From: Bacillota bacterium
GTDB taxonomy: Bacteria > Bacillota > Clostridia > DSM-8532
Assembly: GCA_023426765.1 (NCBI GenBank)
Contig: JAEZBW010000665.1
Coordinates: 1-13,757 of the forward strand
DNA length: 13,757 nucleotides
Direction of reading: 5' to 3'
Shown here: piece after piece, positions 1 through 7,035 of the stretch
Position numbering within the stretch: the stretch's first letter is position 1
How the letters are laid out: every line of letters begins with the position of its first letter
Notes under the pieces: generated by a model
Told to the model about the DNA's origin: nothing
Database searches by the model: none
Seen by the model: only the letters and a program-made list of their open reading frames with translations
Program-made: the position numbers and the translations under genes

Positions 1-962
1 ACCATGCATTGATCCATGCAGATGCGGCCGATAACAGGGGCATACTCACCGTGAATCAGCACACGGCCGGTGTTTGAAAGAAGTCTGCTGTAACCGTCGG
101 CATATCCGATGGGAAGGGTGGCCACCCGGCTTTTTCTTTTCGTAACGTAGGTTCTTCCATAGCTGACCGGAGTCTCCGGTTCAACCTCCCTGACCATTAC
201 CACTCTGGCCTTAAGCGACATGGCCGGTTTCAGGTCAATGACTTTTTTGTCCACCTCGTCCGAAGGGTACAACCCATACAGGATGATTCCAGGCCGAACC
301 ATGTCCAGATCGAGGGTTGGGTACTGCAGTACTGCGCCGCTGTTTCCAATATGCTTCACCGGAATGAGGATCCCAATCCGGTTCAGTTCCTGAACGATAC
401 TTTCAAACCTTTCATACTGAAGCAGCGTATAGTCCCGCTCAGCTTCATCGGCAGACGCAAAATGGCTGAAAAGGCCTTCGATGACAATTCCGGGCAGTTT
501 ATTGATGGCAACGACATCCTTGATAGCGCTGTATCCGGGCGAAAAACCCACCCGGGTCATCCCGGTATCGATCTTGATATGGATTCTCGCCTGTTTGCCA
601 AGCTTTACGGCAGCCTTAGAAAGTGCCTGCGCCAAATCATGGCTGAAAACGGTCTGGGTTATGCCGTATTCTATGATTTCTTCCGCACGCGCCGGATCGG
701 TGTAGCTTAAAACGAGAATGGGCACCCTGACGCCGATATCTCTCAGCTGAATGGCCTCATCGAGCATGGATACGGCAAGCCGGCTGGCACCGCTTTCCAG
801 CAGTGTAGGAACGGTTTCAAAAACGCCGTGTCCATAGGCGTCGGCTTTCACAACTGCCATAATTTCGGTCATTTTCCCCACTCGCCCGGCAATTTCACGG
901 ACATTGTGCGCGATATGATCCAGATTGATCTCGGCCCATGTCCTGTTCAATCCTGTATTCAA
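1..962 (-). CDS. alr: Alanine racemase (3' end cut by window edge)
   Basis: This PLP enzyme interconverts L- and D-alanine in the cytoplasm and supplies D-Ala for peptidoglycan. About 320 codons are present; family members usually have about 370-390 residues, so the last part lies beyond position 1. The PLP lysine is K39 in VVKADAYGHG. The second catalytic residue is the Tyr near residue 268 in PVSYGRTY, followed by LPIGYADGY. GRICMDQ lies near residue 315. The start is a TTG at 962-960: an in-frame stop sits just upstream, and GGGAAGG at 970-976 gives 7-nt spacing. This start also puts the lysine at position 39, as in the Geobacillus enzyme. It follows nnr by 76 nt on the same strand with no terminator seen between them, so it is probably co-transcribed. 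The family assignment is secure; the exact start is an inference. Confidence 0.96.
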   Translation of the reverse strand, partial: MNTGLNRTWAEINLDHIAHNVREIAGRVGKMTEIMAVVKADAYGHGVFETVPTLLESGASRLAVSMLDEAIQLRDIGVRVPILVLSYTDPARAEEIIEYGITQTVFSHDLAQALSKAAVKLGKQARIHIKIDTGMTRVGFSPGYSAIKDVVAINKLPGIVIEGLFSHFASADEAERDYTLLQYERFESIVQELNRIGILIPVKHIGNSGAVLQYPTLDLDMVRPGIILYGLYPSDEVDKKVIDLKPAMSLKARVVMVREVEPETPVSYGRTYVTKRKSRVATLPIGYADGYSRLLSNTGRVLIHGEYAPVIGRICMDQCM

Positions 963-1038
963 AGGTTATCCTTCCCTTCTTCACGCCTTTTTGGTTCCCA
1001 TGCGGATTTCAAGGGCAACTATTTCTGCCTGCCCGGTT

Positions 1039-2613
1039 TTACCCGGGATGTTTCGGCAGTTCTGCCCGTGAAGCCCGCCTCAGGTCAGACATCACCGAGG
1101 GGATTACGTTTGTCAGTTCTCCTGCCGTAAAGCCTGACAGATCGCTTTCGCCTGCCAGGGCTTCACCACAACGGCCATGAATGAAAACCGCAAGGGCAAG
1201 GGCCTGCTGATGCGGTATGCCCTGTCCGATCAGAGATCCGGTGATGCCTGCCAGCACATCGCCTGATCCGGCGACAGCCAGGCAGGAATGACCTGAAGTA
1301 TTGATTTTATAGTTTCCGTCCGGGCAGGCAATGACTGTGCCTGCCCCTTTCAAGGCAACGGTTGTATGATACTCTCTGCTGAATTGAAGTGCGTTCTCCA
1401 CCCGATCCTTCTGGATTTCTTCCACGGTTCTTCCGGTCAGCCTGGCAAATTCACCGGGATGCGGGGTGATCACCACTGGAGCCTTCGCTTTAAGGAGCGT
1501 CTGTGGGTTCAGTACGTTCAATGCATCGGCATCGATGACCATCGGTACGCTGCAGTTTTCAACAAATGAATCCACCCATTCAGCCACTGTGGGTTTCGCT
1601 GTCAGACCGGGGCCAATGACTGTCACGTCCATGTTTGCGGCCAGTTTCAGAAGCCCTTCGAGGTTTCCCTCTGCGATCAGCCCATCCTTATCGGCCTGAG
1701 GGACAACAATGGCCTCGGGAATGGTAATGCCGTAAACAGTTGACAATGAACCTGGCACTGCAAGGTATACCAGCCCGCTGCCGGTTTTAAAGGCCGCTTT
1801 TGCTGTCAGTGTGCCGGCACCGGTCATGCCGGTGGAACCTGTGATGATCAGTACCTTGCCAAAGGTTCTCTTATGGCCGTCTCTCGCCCGTTCGGGCAGA
1901 AACCCGGCTATGGATTCAGCCTCAAGCAATTCTCCCGCAAGATCTGCCTCGTCTGTTGCACCTGAAGGTATCCCAATATCCGTCACAGTGATCTTTCCTG
2001 CGTGGAATCTTCCCGGATACTGCCAAAGCCCGGGCTTTGGCAGTGAAAAGGTGACTGTTTCGTCGGCCTTAACGGCGGTGCCGCATACCTGACCCGTTCT
2101 GCCGTTTATTCCCGAAGGAATGTCAATGGACAGAACCTTCGCAGCGCTGTCGTTGATGGCCCGAATGGCAGCGGCAAAAATACCGGTTACCTCGCCATGG
2201 ATTCCCGTGCCGAATATCCCGTCCAGGATCAGATCCGGATCGGACAGAATCAGCAGGGCCTCGCGCAAAAAGCTTTCATCATCAATATAGGATACTTCAA
2301 TTCCTATGTTCTCAAGAATGTTCAGGTATGTCAGGGCGTCGCCGGTAACACACCCGGGGGGAACAAGGGAAATCACCGAAACCGGGTAACCCCAGCGGTG
2401 CAGATGCCGAACAGCTGCAAAGCCGTCTCCCCCGTTATTTCCCTTCCCGGTGACGGCAACAATCCTCTTCGTTTTATCCGAAGACAGCATTTCGCAAGCT
2501 TTTTCCGCAACCTGCAGGGCTGCGTTCTCCATCAGCAGAATGCCTGGAATCCCAAAACATGCTGTCGCGTTTTCATCCATTTTTTTCATCTGATGGGGGG
2601 TTGCCAGTTTCAT
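1039..2613 (-). CDS. nnr: Bifunctional NAD(P)HX epimerase / ADP-dependent NAD(P)HX dehydratase
   Basis: Repairs NADH and NADPH that have become hydrated. The N-terminal YjeF_N domain (about residues 1-215) epimerises the R and S hydrates, and the C-terminal ribokinase-like domain (about 225-510) dehydrates S-NAD(P)HX using ADP. Visible N-domain motifs are TGKGNNGGDGF (55-65), DGIFGTG (131-137) and SIDIPSG (162-168). C-domain motifs are GPGL (334-337), IDADALN (360-366), TPHPGEFARLTG (383-394) and AGSGDVLAG (448-456), with the predicted catalytic Asp at 452. The 524-residue length fits the fused bacterial form. ATG at 2613 is preceded by GGAGGAG with 7-nt spacing. The first 41 nt overlap the end of the upstream coiled-coil gene, which suggests translational coupling. 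The stop codon lies within a small 5-bp hairpin (1032-1047) that lacks a T tract. Confidence 0.96.
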   Translation of the reverse strand: MKLATPHQMKKMDENATACFGIPGILLMENAALQVAEKACEMLSSDKTKRIVAVTGKGNNGGDGFAAVRHLHRWGYPVSVISLVPPGCVTGDALTYLNILENIGIEVSYIDDESFLREALLILSDPDLILDGIFGTGIHGEVTGIFAAAIRAINDSAAKVLSIDIPSGINGRTGQVCGTAVKADETVTFSLPKPGLWQYPGRFHAGKITVTDIGIPSGATDEADLAGELLEAESIAGFLPERARDGHKRTFGKVLIITGSTGMTGAGTLTAKAAFKTGSGLVYLAVPGSLSTVYGITIPEAIVVPQADKDGLIAEGNLEGLLKLAANMDVTVIGPGLTAKPTVAEWVDSFVENCSVPMVIDADALNVLNPQTLLKAKAPVVITPHPGEFARLTGRTVEEIQKDRVENALQFSREYHTTVALKGAGTVIACPDGNYKINTSGHSCLAVAGSGDVLAGITGSLIGQGIPHQQALALAVFIHGRCGEALAGESDLSGFTAGELTNVIPSVMSDLRRASRAELPKHPG

Positions 2614-3244
2614 CTTTCTTCTCCTCCGGCTTTAGAAACAGCTGATCCAGTTTGGTCAATTCATCCGAGCCCAGAAGGGTGTGAAAAAAGGAATACACCT
2701 CTGTCCAGTCGGTGGACAGGTTTTGTCGTTTTACCTGTAAATCCTTCAGCCTTTTCTTCACCTGTTCCAGTTCACGGTCCAGTTTCTTCTGCTTTTCCCG
2801 GGATTCGGCCATCACACCATAAGTATACCGGACAGTCTCTTCCAGGAGCTTGAAATTGGCTCCGCGAATTTTATCCTTCATCTGGTATATCTCGTTTTCT
2901 ATCTCCTGGGCCCTTTTGTTCAGGGCCTCAATTTTTTGCTTTGATTCTGCCAGGGATTTTTTTGCTTCCTCGTTGTTTTTGTCGAAAGCCTCTCCGGTCA
3001 GCGTCATAATGCGGTTCATGCATTTAATCTTCTCGGGTTCAATGCTCTTTTGCTCCTGATAGAGGCCGGCTTCCTTCCCCAGCAGTTTGTTCAGGAAATC
3101 CTGCTGCCTTTTCAGTTCGCCGTTGATGGGAATGATTTTGAAAAGCTTGTTCCAACGCTCATCCAGGGTCAAAATGACGATATCGTTCTTTTTCAGCGTA
3201 GCAATACTAAAATCAAGTTTCTGTTTTCGCCGTATGAACAGCAT
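2573..3244 (-). CDS. Coiled-coil protein of unknown function
   Basis: I do not recognise this 223-residue protein. It is highly charged, rich in Lys, Glu and Gln, with no signal peptide or membrane segment, so it is probably cytoplasmic. Residues about 8-45 look like a small beta-rich head containing VILTLDERWNKLFKIIPI. Residues about 88-130 and 146-178 look like two long helices with heptad-like hydrophobic spacing, separated near residues 131-145. An amphipathic stretch (180-205) and a disordered acidic tail follow. There is a single Cys, C75. The start at 3244 is supported by GGAGG 7 nt upstream. It is the first gene after the minus-strand promoter at 3426-3454 and overlaps nnr by 41 nt, so it is made with Nnr and Alr. 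That linkage is positional only. It could be a structural or adaptor protein; I assign no function. Confidence 0.85.
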   Translation of the reverse strand: MLFIRRKQKLDFSIATLKKNDIVILTLDERWNKLFKIIPINGELKRQQDFLNKLLGKEAGLYQEQKSIEPEKIKCMNRIMTLTGEAFDKNNEEAKKSLAESKQKIEALNKRAQEIENEIYQMKDKIRGANFKLLEETVRYTYGVMAESREKQKKLDRELEQVKKRLKDLQVKRQNLSTDWTEVYSFFHTLLGSDELTKLDQLFLKPEEKKDETGNPPSDEKNG

Positions 3245-3271
3245 TTTTTATCCTCCAGTGTGGGAAGGCTG

Positions 3272-3403
3272 TAGAAGCGTACCCGGTTTCATCCCATTTT
3301 CTGAAAGCTGCTATAGGCTTTGAGTATGTAAAACCTCGCAGTATCAACAATATTATCGACATTTCAGCGCCTTCGGGTTAGAAGCGATACACCCGGTTTA
3401 TCC
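3272..3403. repeat. Two imperfect direct repeats in the leader of the coiled-coil/nnr/alr operon
   Basis: TAGAAGCGTACCCGGTTTC (from 3272) recurs as TAGAAGCGATACACCCGGTT (from 3379), with a few inserted bases, and the similarity continues into ATCC. The copies are about 107 bp apart. Both lie between the minus-strand promoter and the first gene, so both would be transcribed in the 5' leader. In the distal copy (3379-3403) the RNA could form a short CGGGT/ACCCG stem. They could be a duplicated control element or an old dispersed repeat; the sequence does not decide. Confidence 0.5.
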
Positions 3404-3425
3404 TTCCGTTTGAAGCACTGCCTTT

Positions 3426-3454
3426 ATTATAGCAACAGAAGCAATTACCTGCAA
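3426..3454 (-). promoter_or_regulatory. Sigma-A-type promoter for the coiled-coil/nnr/alr operon
   Basis: On the minus strand, TTGCAG (3454-3449) and a perfect TATAAT (3431-3426) are separated by 17 bp. Transcription would start near 3419, giving a leader of about 175 nt before the ATG at 3244. The palindrome TGCAATTGCA (3450-3459) overlaps the -35 box and could be an operator. This is a sequence match only. Confidence 0.6.
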
Positions 3455-3493
3455 TTGCATTACACCGCTACAAGGTTCTTATTGCAGCAGAAG
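3427..3493. repeat. 15-bp imperfect direct repeat between divergent promoters
   Basis: TTATAGCAACAGAAG (3427-3441) and TTATTGCAGCAGAAG (3479-3493) match at 13 of 15 positions and start 52 bp apart, about five helical turns. One copy overlaps the minus-strand -10 box and the other ends 6 bp before the plus-strand -35 box. The placement would suit a regulator binding both sites, but no regulator is identified. Confidence 0.45.
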
Positions 3494-3499
3494 TGATCG

Positions 3500-3528
3500 T
3501 TTACAACCGCACCTCTTCTTCGTATAAT
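3500..3528 (+). promoter_or_regulatory. Sigma-A-type promoter for the VanW/G5 gene
   Basis: TTTACA (3500-3505), a 17-bp spacer and a perfect TATAAT (3523-3528). The start would be near 3535, giving a 5' leader of about 200 nt before the ATG at 3738. It faces away from the minus-strand promoter at 3426-3454. Confidence 0.7.
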
Positions 3529-3550
3529 AGAAATACATATTTCTTGTTTC

Positions 3551-3578
3551 GGTTTTATTGAAACCTGCCGATAAAACC
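3551..3578 (+). promoter_or_regulatory. 8-bp perfect inverted repeat in the VanW gene leader
   Basis: GGTTTTAT (3551-3558) and ATAAAACC (3571-3578) are perfect complements around a 12-base loop, about 16 nt after the predicted transcription start. No T tract follows, so it is not a terminator. It could be a 5' stabilising hairpin or a protein site. I matched no known riboswitch consensus in the rest of the leader (3535-3737). Confidence 0.4.
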
Positions 3579-3737
3579 ATTAGGACATTTTAGTTCAATC
3601 CGAGGGGCTCCCGGGGAATTCTTCTTTGCTGAGGTTCTGCACTCTTGCACAAGGGTTCCATACAGTTCTTTGTTCCATCCCCGGCAGCATATTTGTTTTT
3701 GTTTTTTTCTTGAAATTAATGGGGGGATTCGTTTATC

Positions 3738-5330
3738 ATGCGTATAAAGGGCTTTAAACTATTCAATAACCAAAAGAAATTACTGCTTGTCGGTATCATT
3801 ATTTTTGCGGTTTTACTGTCCGGGGCGATTTTTCTTTCAGCCAAAATACTGAACAACCCAAACGTGTACAGTGGGGTATACCTCGATGGCGTGCATCTTG
3901 GGGGCATGAAAACGGAGGATCTGAAGGACTATCTCCAAAAAAAATACGAAGGAAGTCTCGCTTCCCTGGAGTTGAACATTTTTCATAAAAGCTATCCATC
4001 GGTGGTCACATTCGGGGATTTGAACGTTCAGGTTAACAATCAGGCCACTTTGAAGCGGATTCTTGATTCCGGAAGACAGGGAAACATCTTTCAGAGACTG
4101 ACTGAAATCTATCGGCTGCATAAAGAGCATATTTATCTCGAAACCGAAGTATCTCTGGATGCAACTGCTGTAAACAAGCTGGTCGAGGATGTATATAGTA
4201 AGACTTATGTACCCGCAGGTTCTCCGTCCCTGCTGCTGCTGGATGACGGCGTTTTCCTCCAGTCGGGTCCGGCCGGTTATGCTGTAGACCGGGAGAAACT
4301 GAAAGAACGCATTGCCGAACAGGTAAAACAATTAAAGTCCGGAATTGTAATTGTTCCGGTAGAGGAAGTTCTCCCTGAGAGGGTCGATGTTGATTCTTTT
4401 TACAGTCAGATCTTTCAGGAAGGAAAAGATGCATCCTTCGAGCTGAGCGACGGCGAGATCAAAATCATTCCCGAAATACCGGGAAGAAAATTGGACAAGG
4501 CTGCTTTCTTATCCTCGGTGGCAGAGCTGGAGGCAAAGTCCGGGAAATACCCTTATGAGCTGAAGCTTCCTGTTGAATACATACAACCGCAGAGAACGGC
4601 AAAAATGATTGAGGAATCGCTGTTTCGGGATGAGCTTTCAACCTATCAGACAACCTTTCCGCTGAAAACCGATAATGACAAGGCCCGGGCAGTAAATATC
4701 CGTCTCGCCGTGGAAGCCTTTGATGGAACCATTCTTTTACCGGGTGAAACCTTTTCCTTTAATAACGTTGTCGGTAAACGTACGACGCAAAAAGGATACC
4801 AGAAGGCAATCGTATATAGCATCAACGGAATATCGATGGGGGTTGGCGGCGGCATTTGCCAGGCTTCCACCACCCTTTATAATGCCTGTCTGCAGGCCAA
4901 CCTGAAAGTTGACGAGCGAAATCCTCATTTCTTTACCGTCGCTTATGTTCCTTTGGGAAGGGATTCGGCCGTATCCTACGGCATTGAAGACTTAAAGTTT
5001 ACAAATACGACTAACTGGCCCATTAAAATCGACGGAAAGGTTTTGAAGGACCAGGTGGTTGTTTCACTGAAGGGTACCGATGAGGATCCTGATCTGGAGG
5101 TTGTTATCCAGTCTTCAGTTCTGAAGACCATCCCCTTCGAAAAGAAGACCGTTGAAGACAAAAGCCTTTCAAAAGGAAGCAGCGTTGTGGTTCAGCCCGG
5201 AACTGACGGTGCAGTCGTTGACACCTTCTATACTCTGAAGCGGGGAAAGGAAGTAATCTCCAGCTACAAACTGCACACAACCAGTTACAAGGCACTTCCT
5301 GAAATTACACATATCGCACCGAAGAACTAG
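3738..5330 (+). CDS. Membrane-anchored VanW-family protein with C-terminal G5 domain (YoaR-like)
   Basis: Probable cell-envelope protein of 530 residues. Residues 14-36 form one hydrophobic segment after a basic N-terminus, so it is likely a signal anchor with the rest outside the membrane. About residues 40-290 contain two similar alpha/beta stretches resembling the peptidoglycan-binding_4 region usually found before VanW domains. The VanW domain spans about 300-450, with LLPGETFSFN (333-342), GVGGGICQASTTLYNA (368-383) and GRDSAVSYGIEDL (407-419). Residues about 456-520 match the G5 pattern (IPFEKKTVEDKSL, then VQPGTDGAV). The biochemical role of VanW is not established; its name comes from glycopeptide-resistance clusters, and no other van gene is present, so resistance should not be inferred. 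The start has a GGGGGG tract 11 nt upstream, a rather long spacing. It has its own promoter (3500-3528) and terminator (5364-5394). Confidence 0.93.
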   Translation: MRIKGFKLFNNQKKLLLVGIIIFAVLLSGAIFLSAKILNNPNVYSGVYLDGVHLGGMKTEDLKDYLQKKYEGSLASLELNIFHKSYPSVVTFGDLNVQVNNQATLKRILDSGRQGNIFQRLTEIYRLHKEHIYLETEVSLDATAVNKLVEDVYSKTYVPAGSPSLLLLDDGVFLQSGPAGYAVDREKLKERIAEQVKQLKSGIVIVPVEEVLPERVDVDSFYSQIFQEGKDASFELSDGEIKIIPEIPGRKLDKAAFLSSVAELEAKSGKYPYELKLPVEYIQPQRTAKMIEESLFRDELSTYQTTFPLKTDNDKARAVNIRLAVEAFDGTILLPGETFSFNNVVGKRTTQKGYQKAIVYSINGISMGVGGGICQASTTLYNACLQANLKVDERNPHFFTVAYVPLGRDSAVSYGIEDLKFTNTTNWPIKIDGKVLKDQVVVSLKGTDEDPDLEVVIQSSVLKTIPFEKKTVEDKSLSKGSSVVVQPGTDGAVVDTFYTLKRGKEVISSYKLHTTSYKALPEITHIAPKN

Positions 5331-5363
5331 CCTTGAACGTTGCGCTAAAACATTTTTTAATAC

Positions 5364-5394
5364 CGGCTGTATTTGTTTGCAGCCGCTTTTGTTT
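5364..5394 (+). terminator. Intrinsic terminator after the VanW/G5 gene
   Basis: CGGCTG (5364-5369) pairs with CAGCCG (5380-5385) around a 10-base loop, followed by CTTTTGTTT. It lies 33 nt after the stop codon. Confidence 0.8.
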
Positions 5395-5452
5395 GGAAAT
5401 AATGAAATTGGGTAAATAAACAGAAATAGTATGCACGAGGAGGTTTTCCCAT

Positions 5453-5788
5453 ATGAAGAAATTATTCAAATGCGCTGTTTGCGGTTATGTTCACGAAGGG
5501 GATGACGCACCGGATTATTGCCCGAAATGCGGCGCTCCAAAGGACAAATTCGAAGAGCTGAGTGAGGAAGCGGCGAAGAAAATATACGCTTCAGACCGCA
5601 CCAATGATATCCATGTCGAATTAATTCGGCTCGGTATGAAAATTGCCGCTCTTTGCGAGGAGGGAATTCAGCTGAATCTTGATCCGCCCTGCGTATCGGT
5701 CTTTCAGAAGGCCAAAGAAGAGGCCTGGGTCATCAAACAGCGCTCGAAAGCCGAGCTTGCAGGACATATGAGCAGAGGGAAATTCTAA
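5453..5788 (+). CDS. Small rubrerythrin-type FeCys4 protein with helical C-terminal domain
   Basis: A 111-residue cytoplasmic protein with no membrane segment. Residues 7-26 carry CX2C-X12-CX2C (C7, C10, C23, C26), the compact iron-binding pattern of the rubredoxin-like domain of rubrerythrin; classical rubredoxins have a much longer spacer. The signature CAVCGYVHEGDDAPDYCPKC is followed by GAPKDKFEEL. The remaining 75 or so residues look helical (ASDRTNDIHVELIRLGMKI, then NLDPPCVSVFQKAKEEAW) and have two more Cys, near residues 67 and 81. I do not see the ExxH-type diiron motifs of rubrerythrin, so it is unlikely to be a peroxidase by itself. Electron transfer, redox sensing or partner docking are possible. 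The start has GAGGAGG (5437-5443) with 9-nt spacing. It appears monocistronic between two terminators, though I found no strong promoter at 5395-5436. Confidence 0.88.
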   Translation: MKKLFKCAVCGYVHEGDDAPDYCPKCGAPKDKFEELSEEAAKKIYASDRTNDIHVELIRLGMKIAALCEEGIQLNLDPPCVSVFQKAKEEAWVIKQRSKAELAGHMSRGKF

Positions 5789-5794
5789 ATGCTG

Positions 5795-5822
5795 CAGGGG
5801 TTTTAACCCCTGTTTTTTTTTT
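5795..5822 (+). terminator. Strong intrinsic terminator after the FeCys4 protein gene
   Basis: CAGGGGTT (5795-5802) and AACCCCTG (5805-5812) form a perfect stem, probably with an opened top to give a 4-base loop. Ten consecutive T residues follow (5813-5822). It begins 6 nt after the stop codon. Confidence 0.95.
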
Positions 5823-5954
5823 GCGAATCATTCAAGCACAGTACACAAAGGCTTTCTCCGGATGTTATAGATGATTCTTATTTTTTCTGAAGTTCTGTAA
5901 ACCAATTCAGAAGATACTGCGTATACTGATGGATATGAATCCAGTGCTGCATCC

Positions 5955-5983
5955 TTGAGAAAATGCCCGTATTGGTGTAATGT
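5955..5983 (+). promoter_or_regulatory. Possible promoter for the RluA-family gene
   Basis: TTGAGA (5955-5960) and TAATGT (5978-5983) are 17 bp apart, 35 bp before the ATG at 6018. An overlapping TGTTATAAA (5981-5989) resembles an extended -10. Farther upstream, TTCTGAA (5885-5891) and TTCAGAA (5906-5912) form an inverted repeat next to a TATACT at 5922-5927, a second weaker candidate. The rest of the gap 5823-6017 shows no gene. Confidence 0.35.
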
Positions 5984-6017
5984 TATAAATGATGCATCCG
6001 CCATACGGAGGTTATAT

Positions 6018-6935
6018 ATGCGGGTTTTTATTGTCGGTGAAAAGGAGAATGGTAAAAGAGCGGACCGGTATTTACAAAGCGAACTGCCGAAGCTGCCTTT
6101 TCCCCTGCTTGCAAAAACCTTCCGCAAACGGGATGTAAAGGTCAATGGCATCCGCGTTAAGGAGAACCATATCCTTTCGGCGGGAGACAGGGTTGAGCTG
6201 TATTTGTCTGAAGAGTTTCTCATCTCCCCTGATCAGGCACCGAATATCCCCAACGTTTTTGAAGATGCAAATATTCTCATCATTAATAAACCACAGGGTT
6301 TACCGGTGCAGGATGAAAACGGCCCTTCTGTTGAAAAGGCTCTGCAGGCAGTTTATACGGGAACCCTGGACGATGGCTTTCCCGCCCTGTGCCACCGGCT
6401 TGACCGGAACACCGGAGGGCTGTTATTGCTGGCGAAGAACCATACAGCACTGGATATTCTCTTGAAAAAGTTTAAAGATCATGAAATATGCAAATCTTAC
6501 CGGTGTGTTGTCTATGGATGCCCCGATAAGCCATATGCCCAGTTGAAGGCTTATCTTGTAAAGGAATCTGAAAGCAGCCAGGTGAAAATATACGACCGAA
6601 AGGTTCGGGGCAGTCTGCCCATTCAGACAAATTACCGGGTACTGGAGACCAAGGGGGAATTAACCCTTCTGGAGGTGGAACTGGTGACAGGACGTACACA
6701 CCAGATAAGAGCGCATCTCGCCTTTTTGGGATTTCCGGTTTTGGGGGATGGAAAATACGGGTTGAATACCTTGAACCGGAAATATGGCATAAAAAAACAA
6801 CTGCTATGGAGCACCGGTATCCATTTCTGCTTCGCCCGCGATGCATCCGTCCTGAACTATCTGAATGGGAGAACCATCAGCCTGCCCGACAGGAATCTGT
6901 CTGAAATGTTAACGGACGCAAAGAAGTCTGGATGA
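6018..6935 (+). CDS. RluA-family RNA pseudouridine synthase with S4 domain
   Basis: Converts specific uridines in structured RNA, probably 23S rRNA, to pseudouridine; the target position cannot be told from sequence. The product has 305 residues. An S4-like RNA-binding domain spans about 13-65 (RADRYL, then DVKVNGIRVKENHIL and GDRVELY). The catalytic domain has INKPQGLPV (89-97), CHRLDRNTGGLLLLAK (125-140) with predicted catalytic Asp129, and VTGRTHQIRAHL (223-234) followed by GFPVLGDGKYG. I chose ATG 6018 rather than the in-frame ATG 5955 because GGAGG (6007-6011) precedes it by 6 nt and homology begins there. It resembles RluC/RluD-type enzymes. It is transcribed alone, between a terminator at 5795-5822 and the bidirectional one at 6964-6999. 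Confidence 0.93.
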   Translation: MRVFIVGEKENGKRADRYLQSELPKLPFPLLAKTFRKRDVKVNGIRVKENHILSAGDRVELYLSEEFLISPDQAPNIPNVFEDANILIINKPQGLPVQDENGPSVEKALQAVYTGTLDDGFPALCHRLDRNTGGLLLLAKNHTALDILLKKFKDHEICKSYRCVVYGCPDKPYAQLKAYLVKESESSQVKIYDRKVRGSLPIQTNYRVLETKGELTLLEVELVTGRTHQIRAHLAFLGFPVLGDGKYGLNTLNRKYGIKKQLLWSTGIHFCFARDASVLNYLNGRTISLPDRNLSEMLTDAKKSG

Positions 6936-6963
6936 AACGATGATGAGATTCCCAACTCGTTAT

Positions 6964-6999
6964 AAAAGCCAGGCATGATCCGTCATGCCCGGCTTTTTT
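6964..6999. terminator. Bidirectional intrinsic terminator between rluA-family gene and oppA
   Basis: AAAAGCC and GGCATGA (6964-6978, with one A bulged against C) pair with TCATGCC and GGCTTTT (6983-6997) around a 4-base loop. On the plus strand six T residues follow; on the minus strand TTTTAT follows. It lies between the convergent stops at 6935 and 7036, so it serves both genes. Confidence 0.92.
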
Positions 7000-7035
7000 G
7001 TTGAAGAGCTGAAATATTCTTTGCGAAGAAAGTGG

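Noticed and set aside
1032..1047. Hairpin at the nnr stop codon as a terminator
   Set aside because: The stem is only 5 bp and no T tract follows on the minus strand; alr begins 76 nt later with its own ribosome binding site, so read-through is more likely.
3738..5330. Vancomycin resistance determinant
   Set aside because: VanW-domain proteins are common in Firmicutes without resistance. No vanR/S/H/A/X gene is present, and the PG-binding plus G5 architecture fits a housekeeping envelope protein.
5955..6017. N-terminal extension of the RluA-family protein from ATG 5955
   Set aside because: The 21 extra residues are unlike the family, and GGAGG lies 6 nt before ATG 6018. The ATG at 5955 also lacks a good ribosome binding site.
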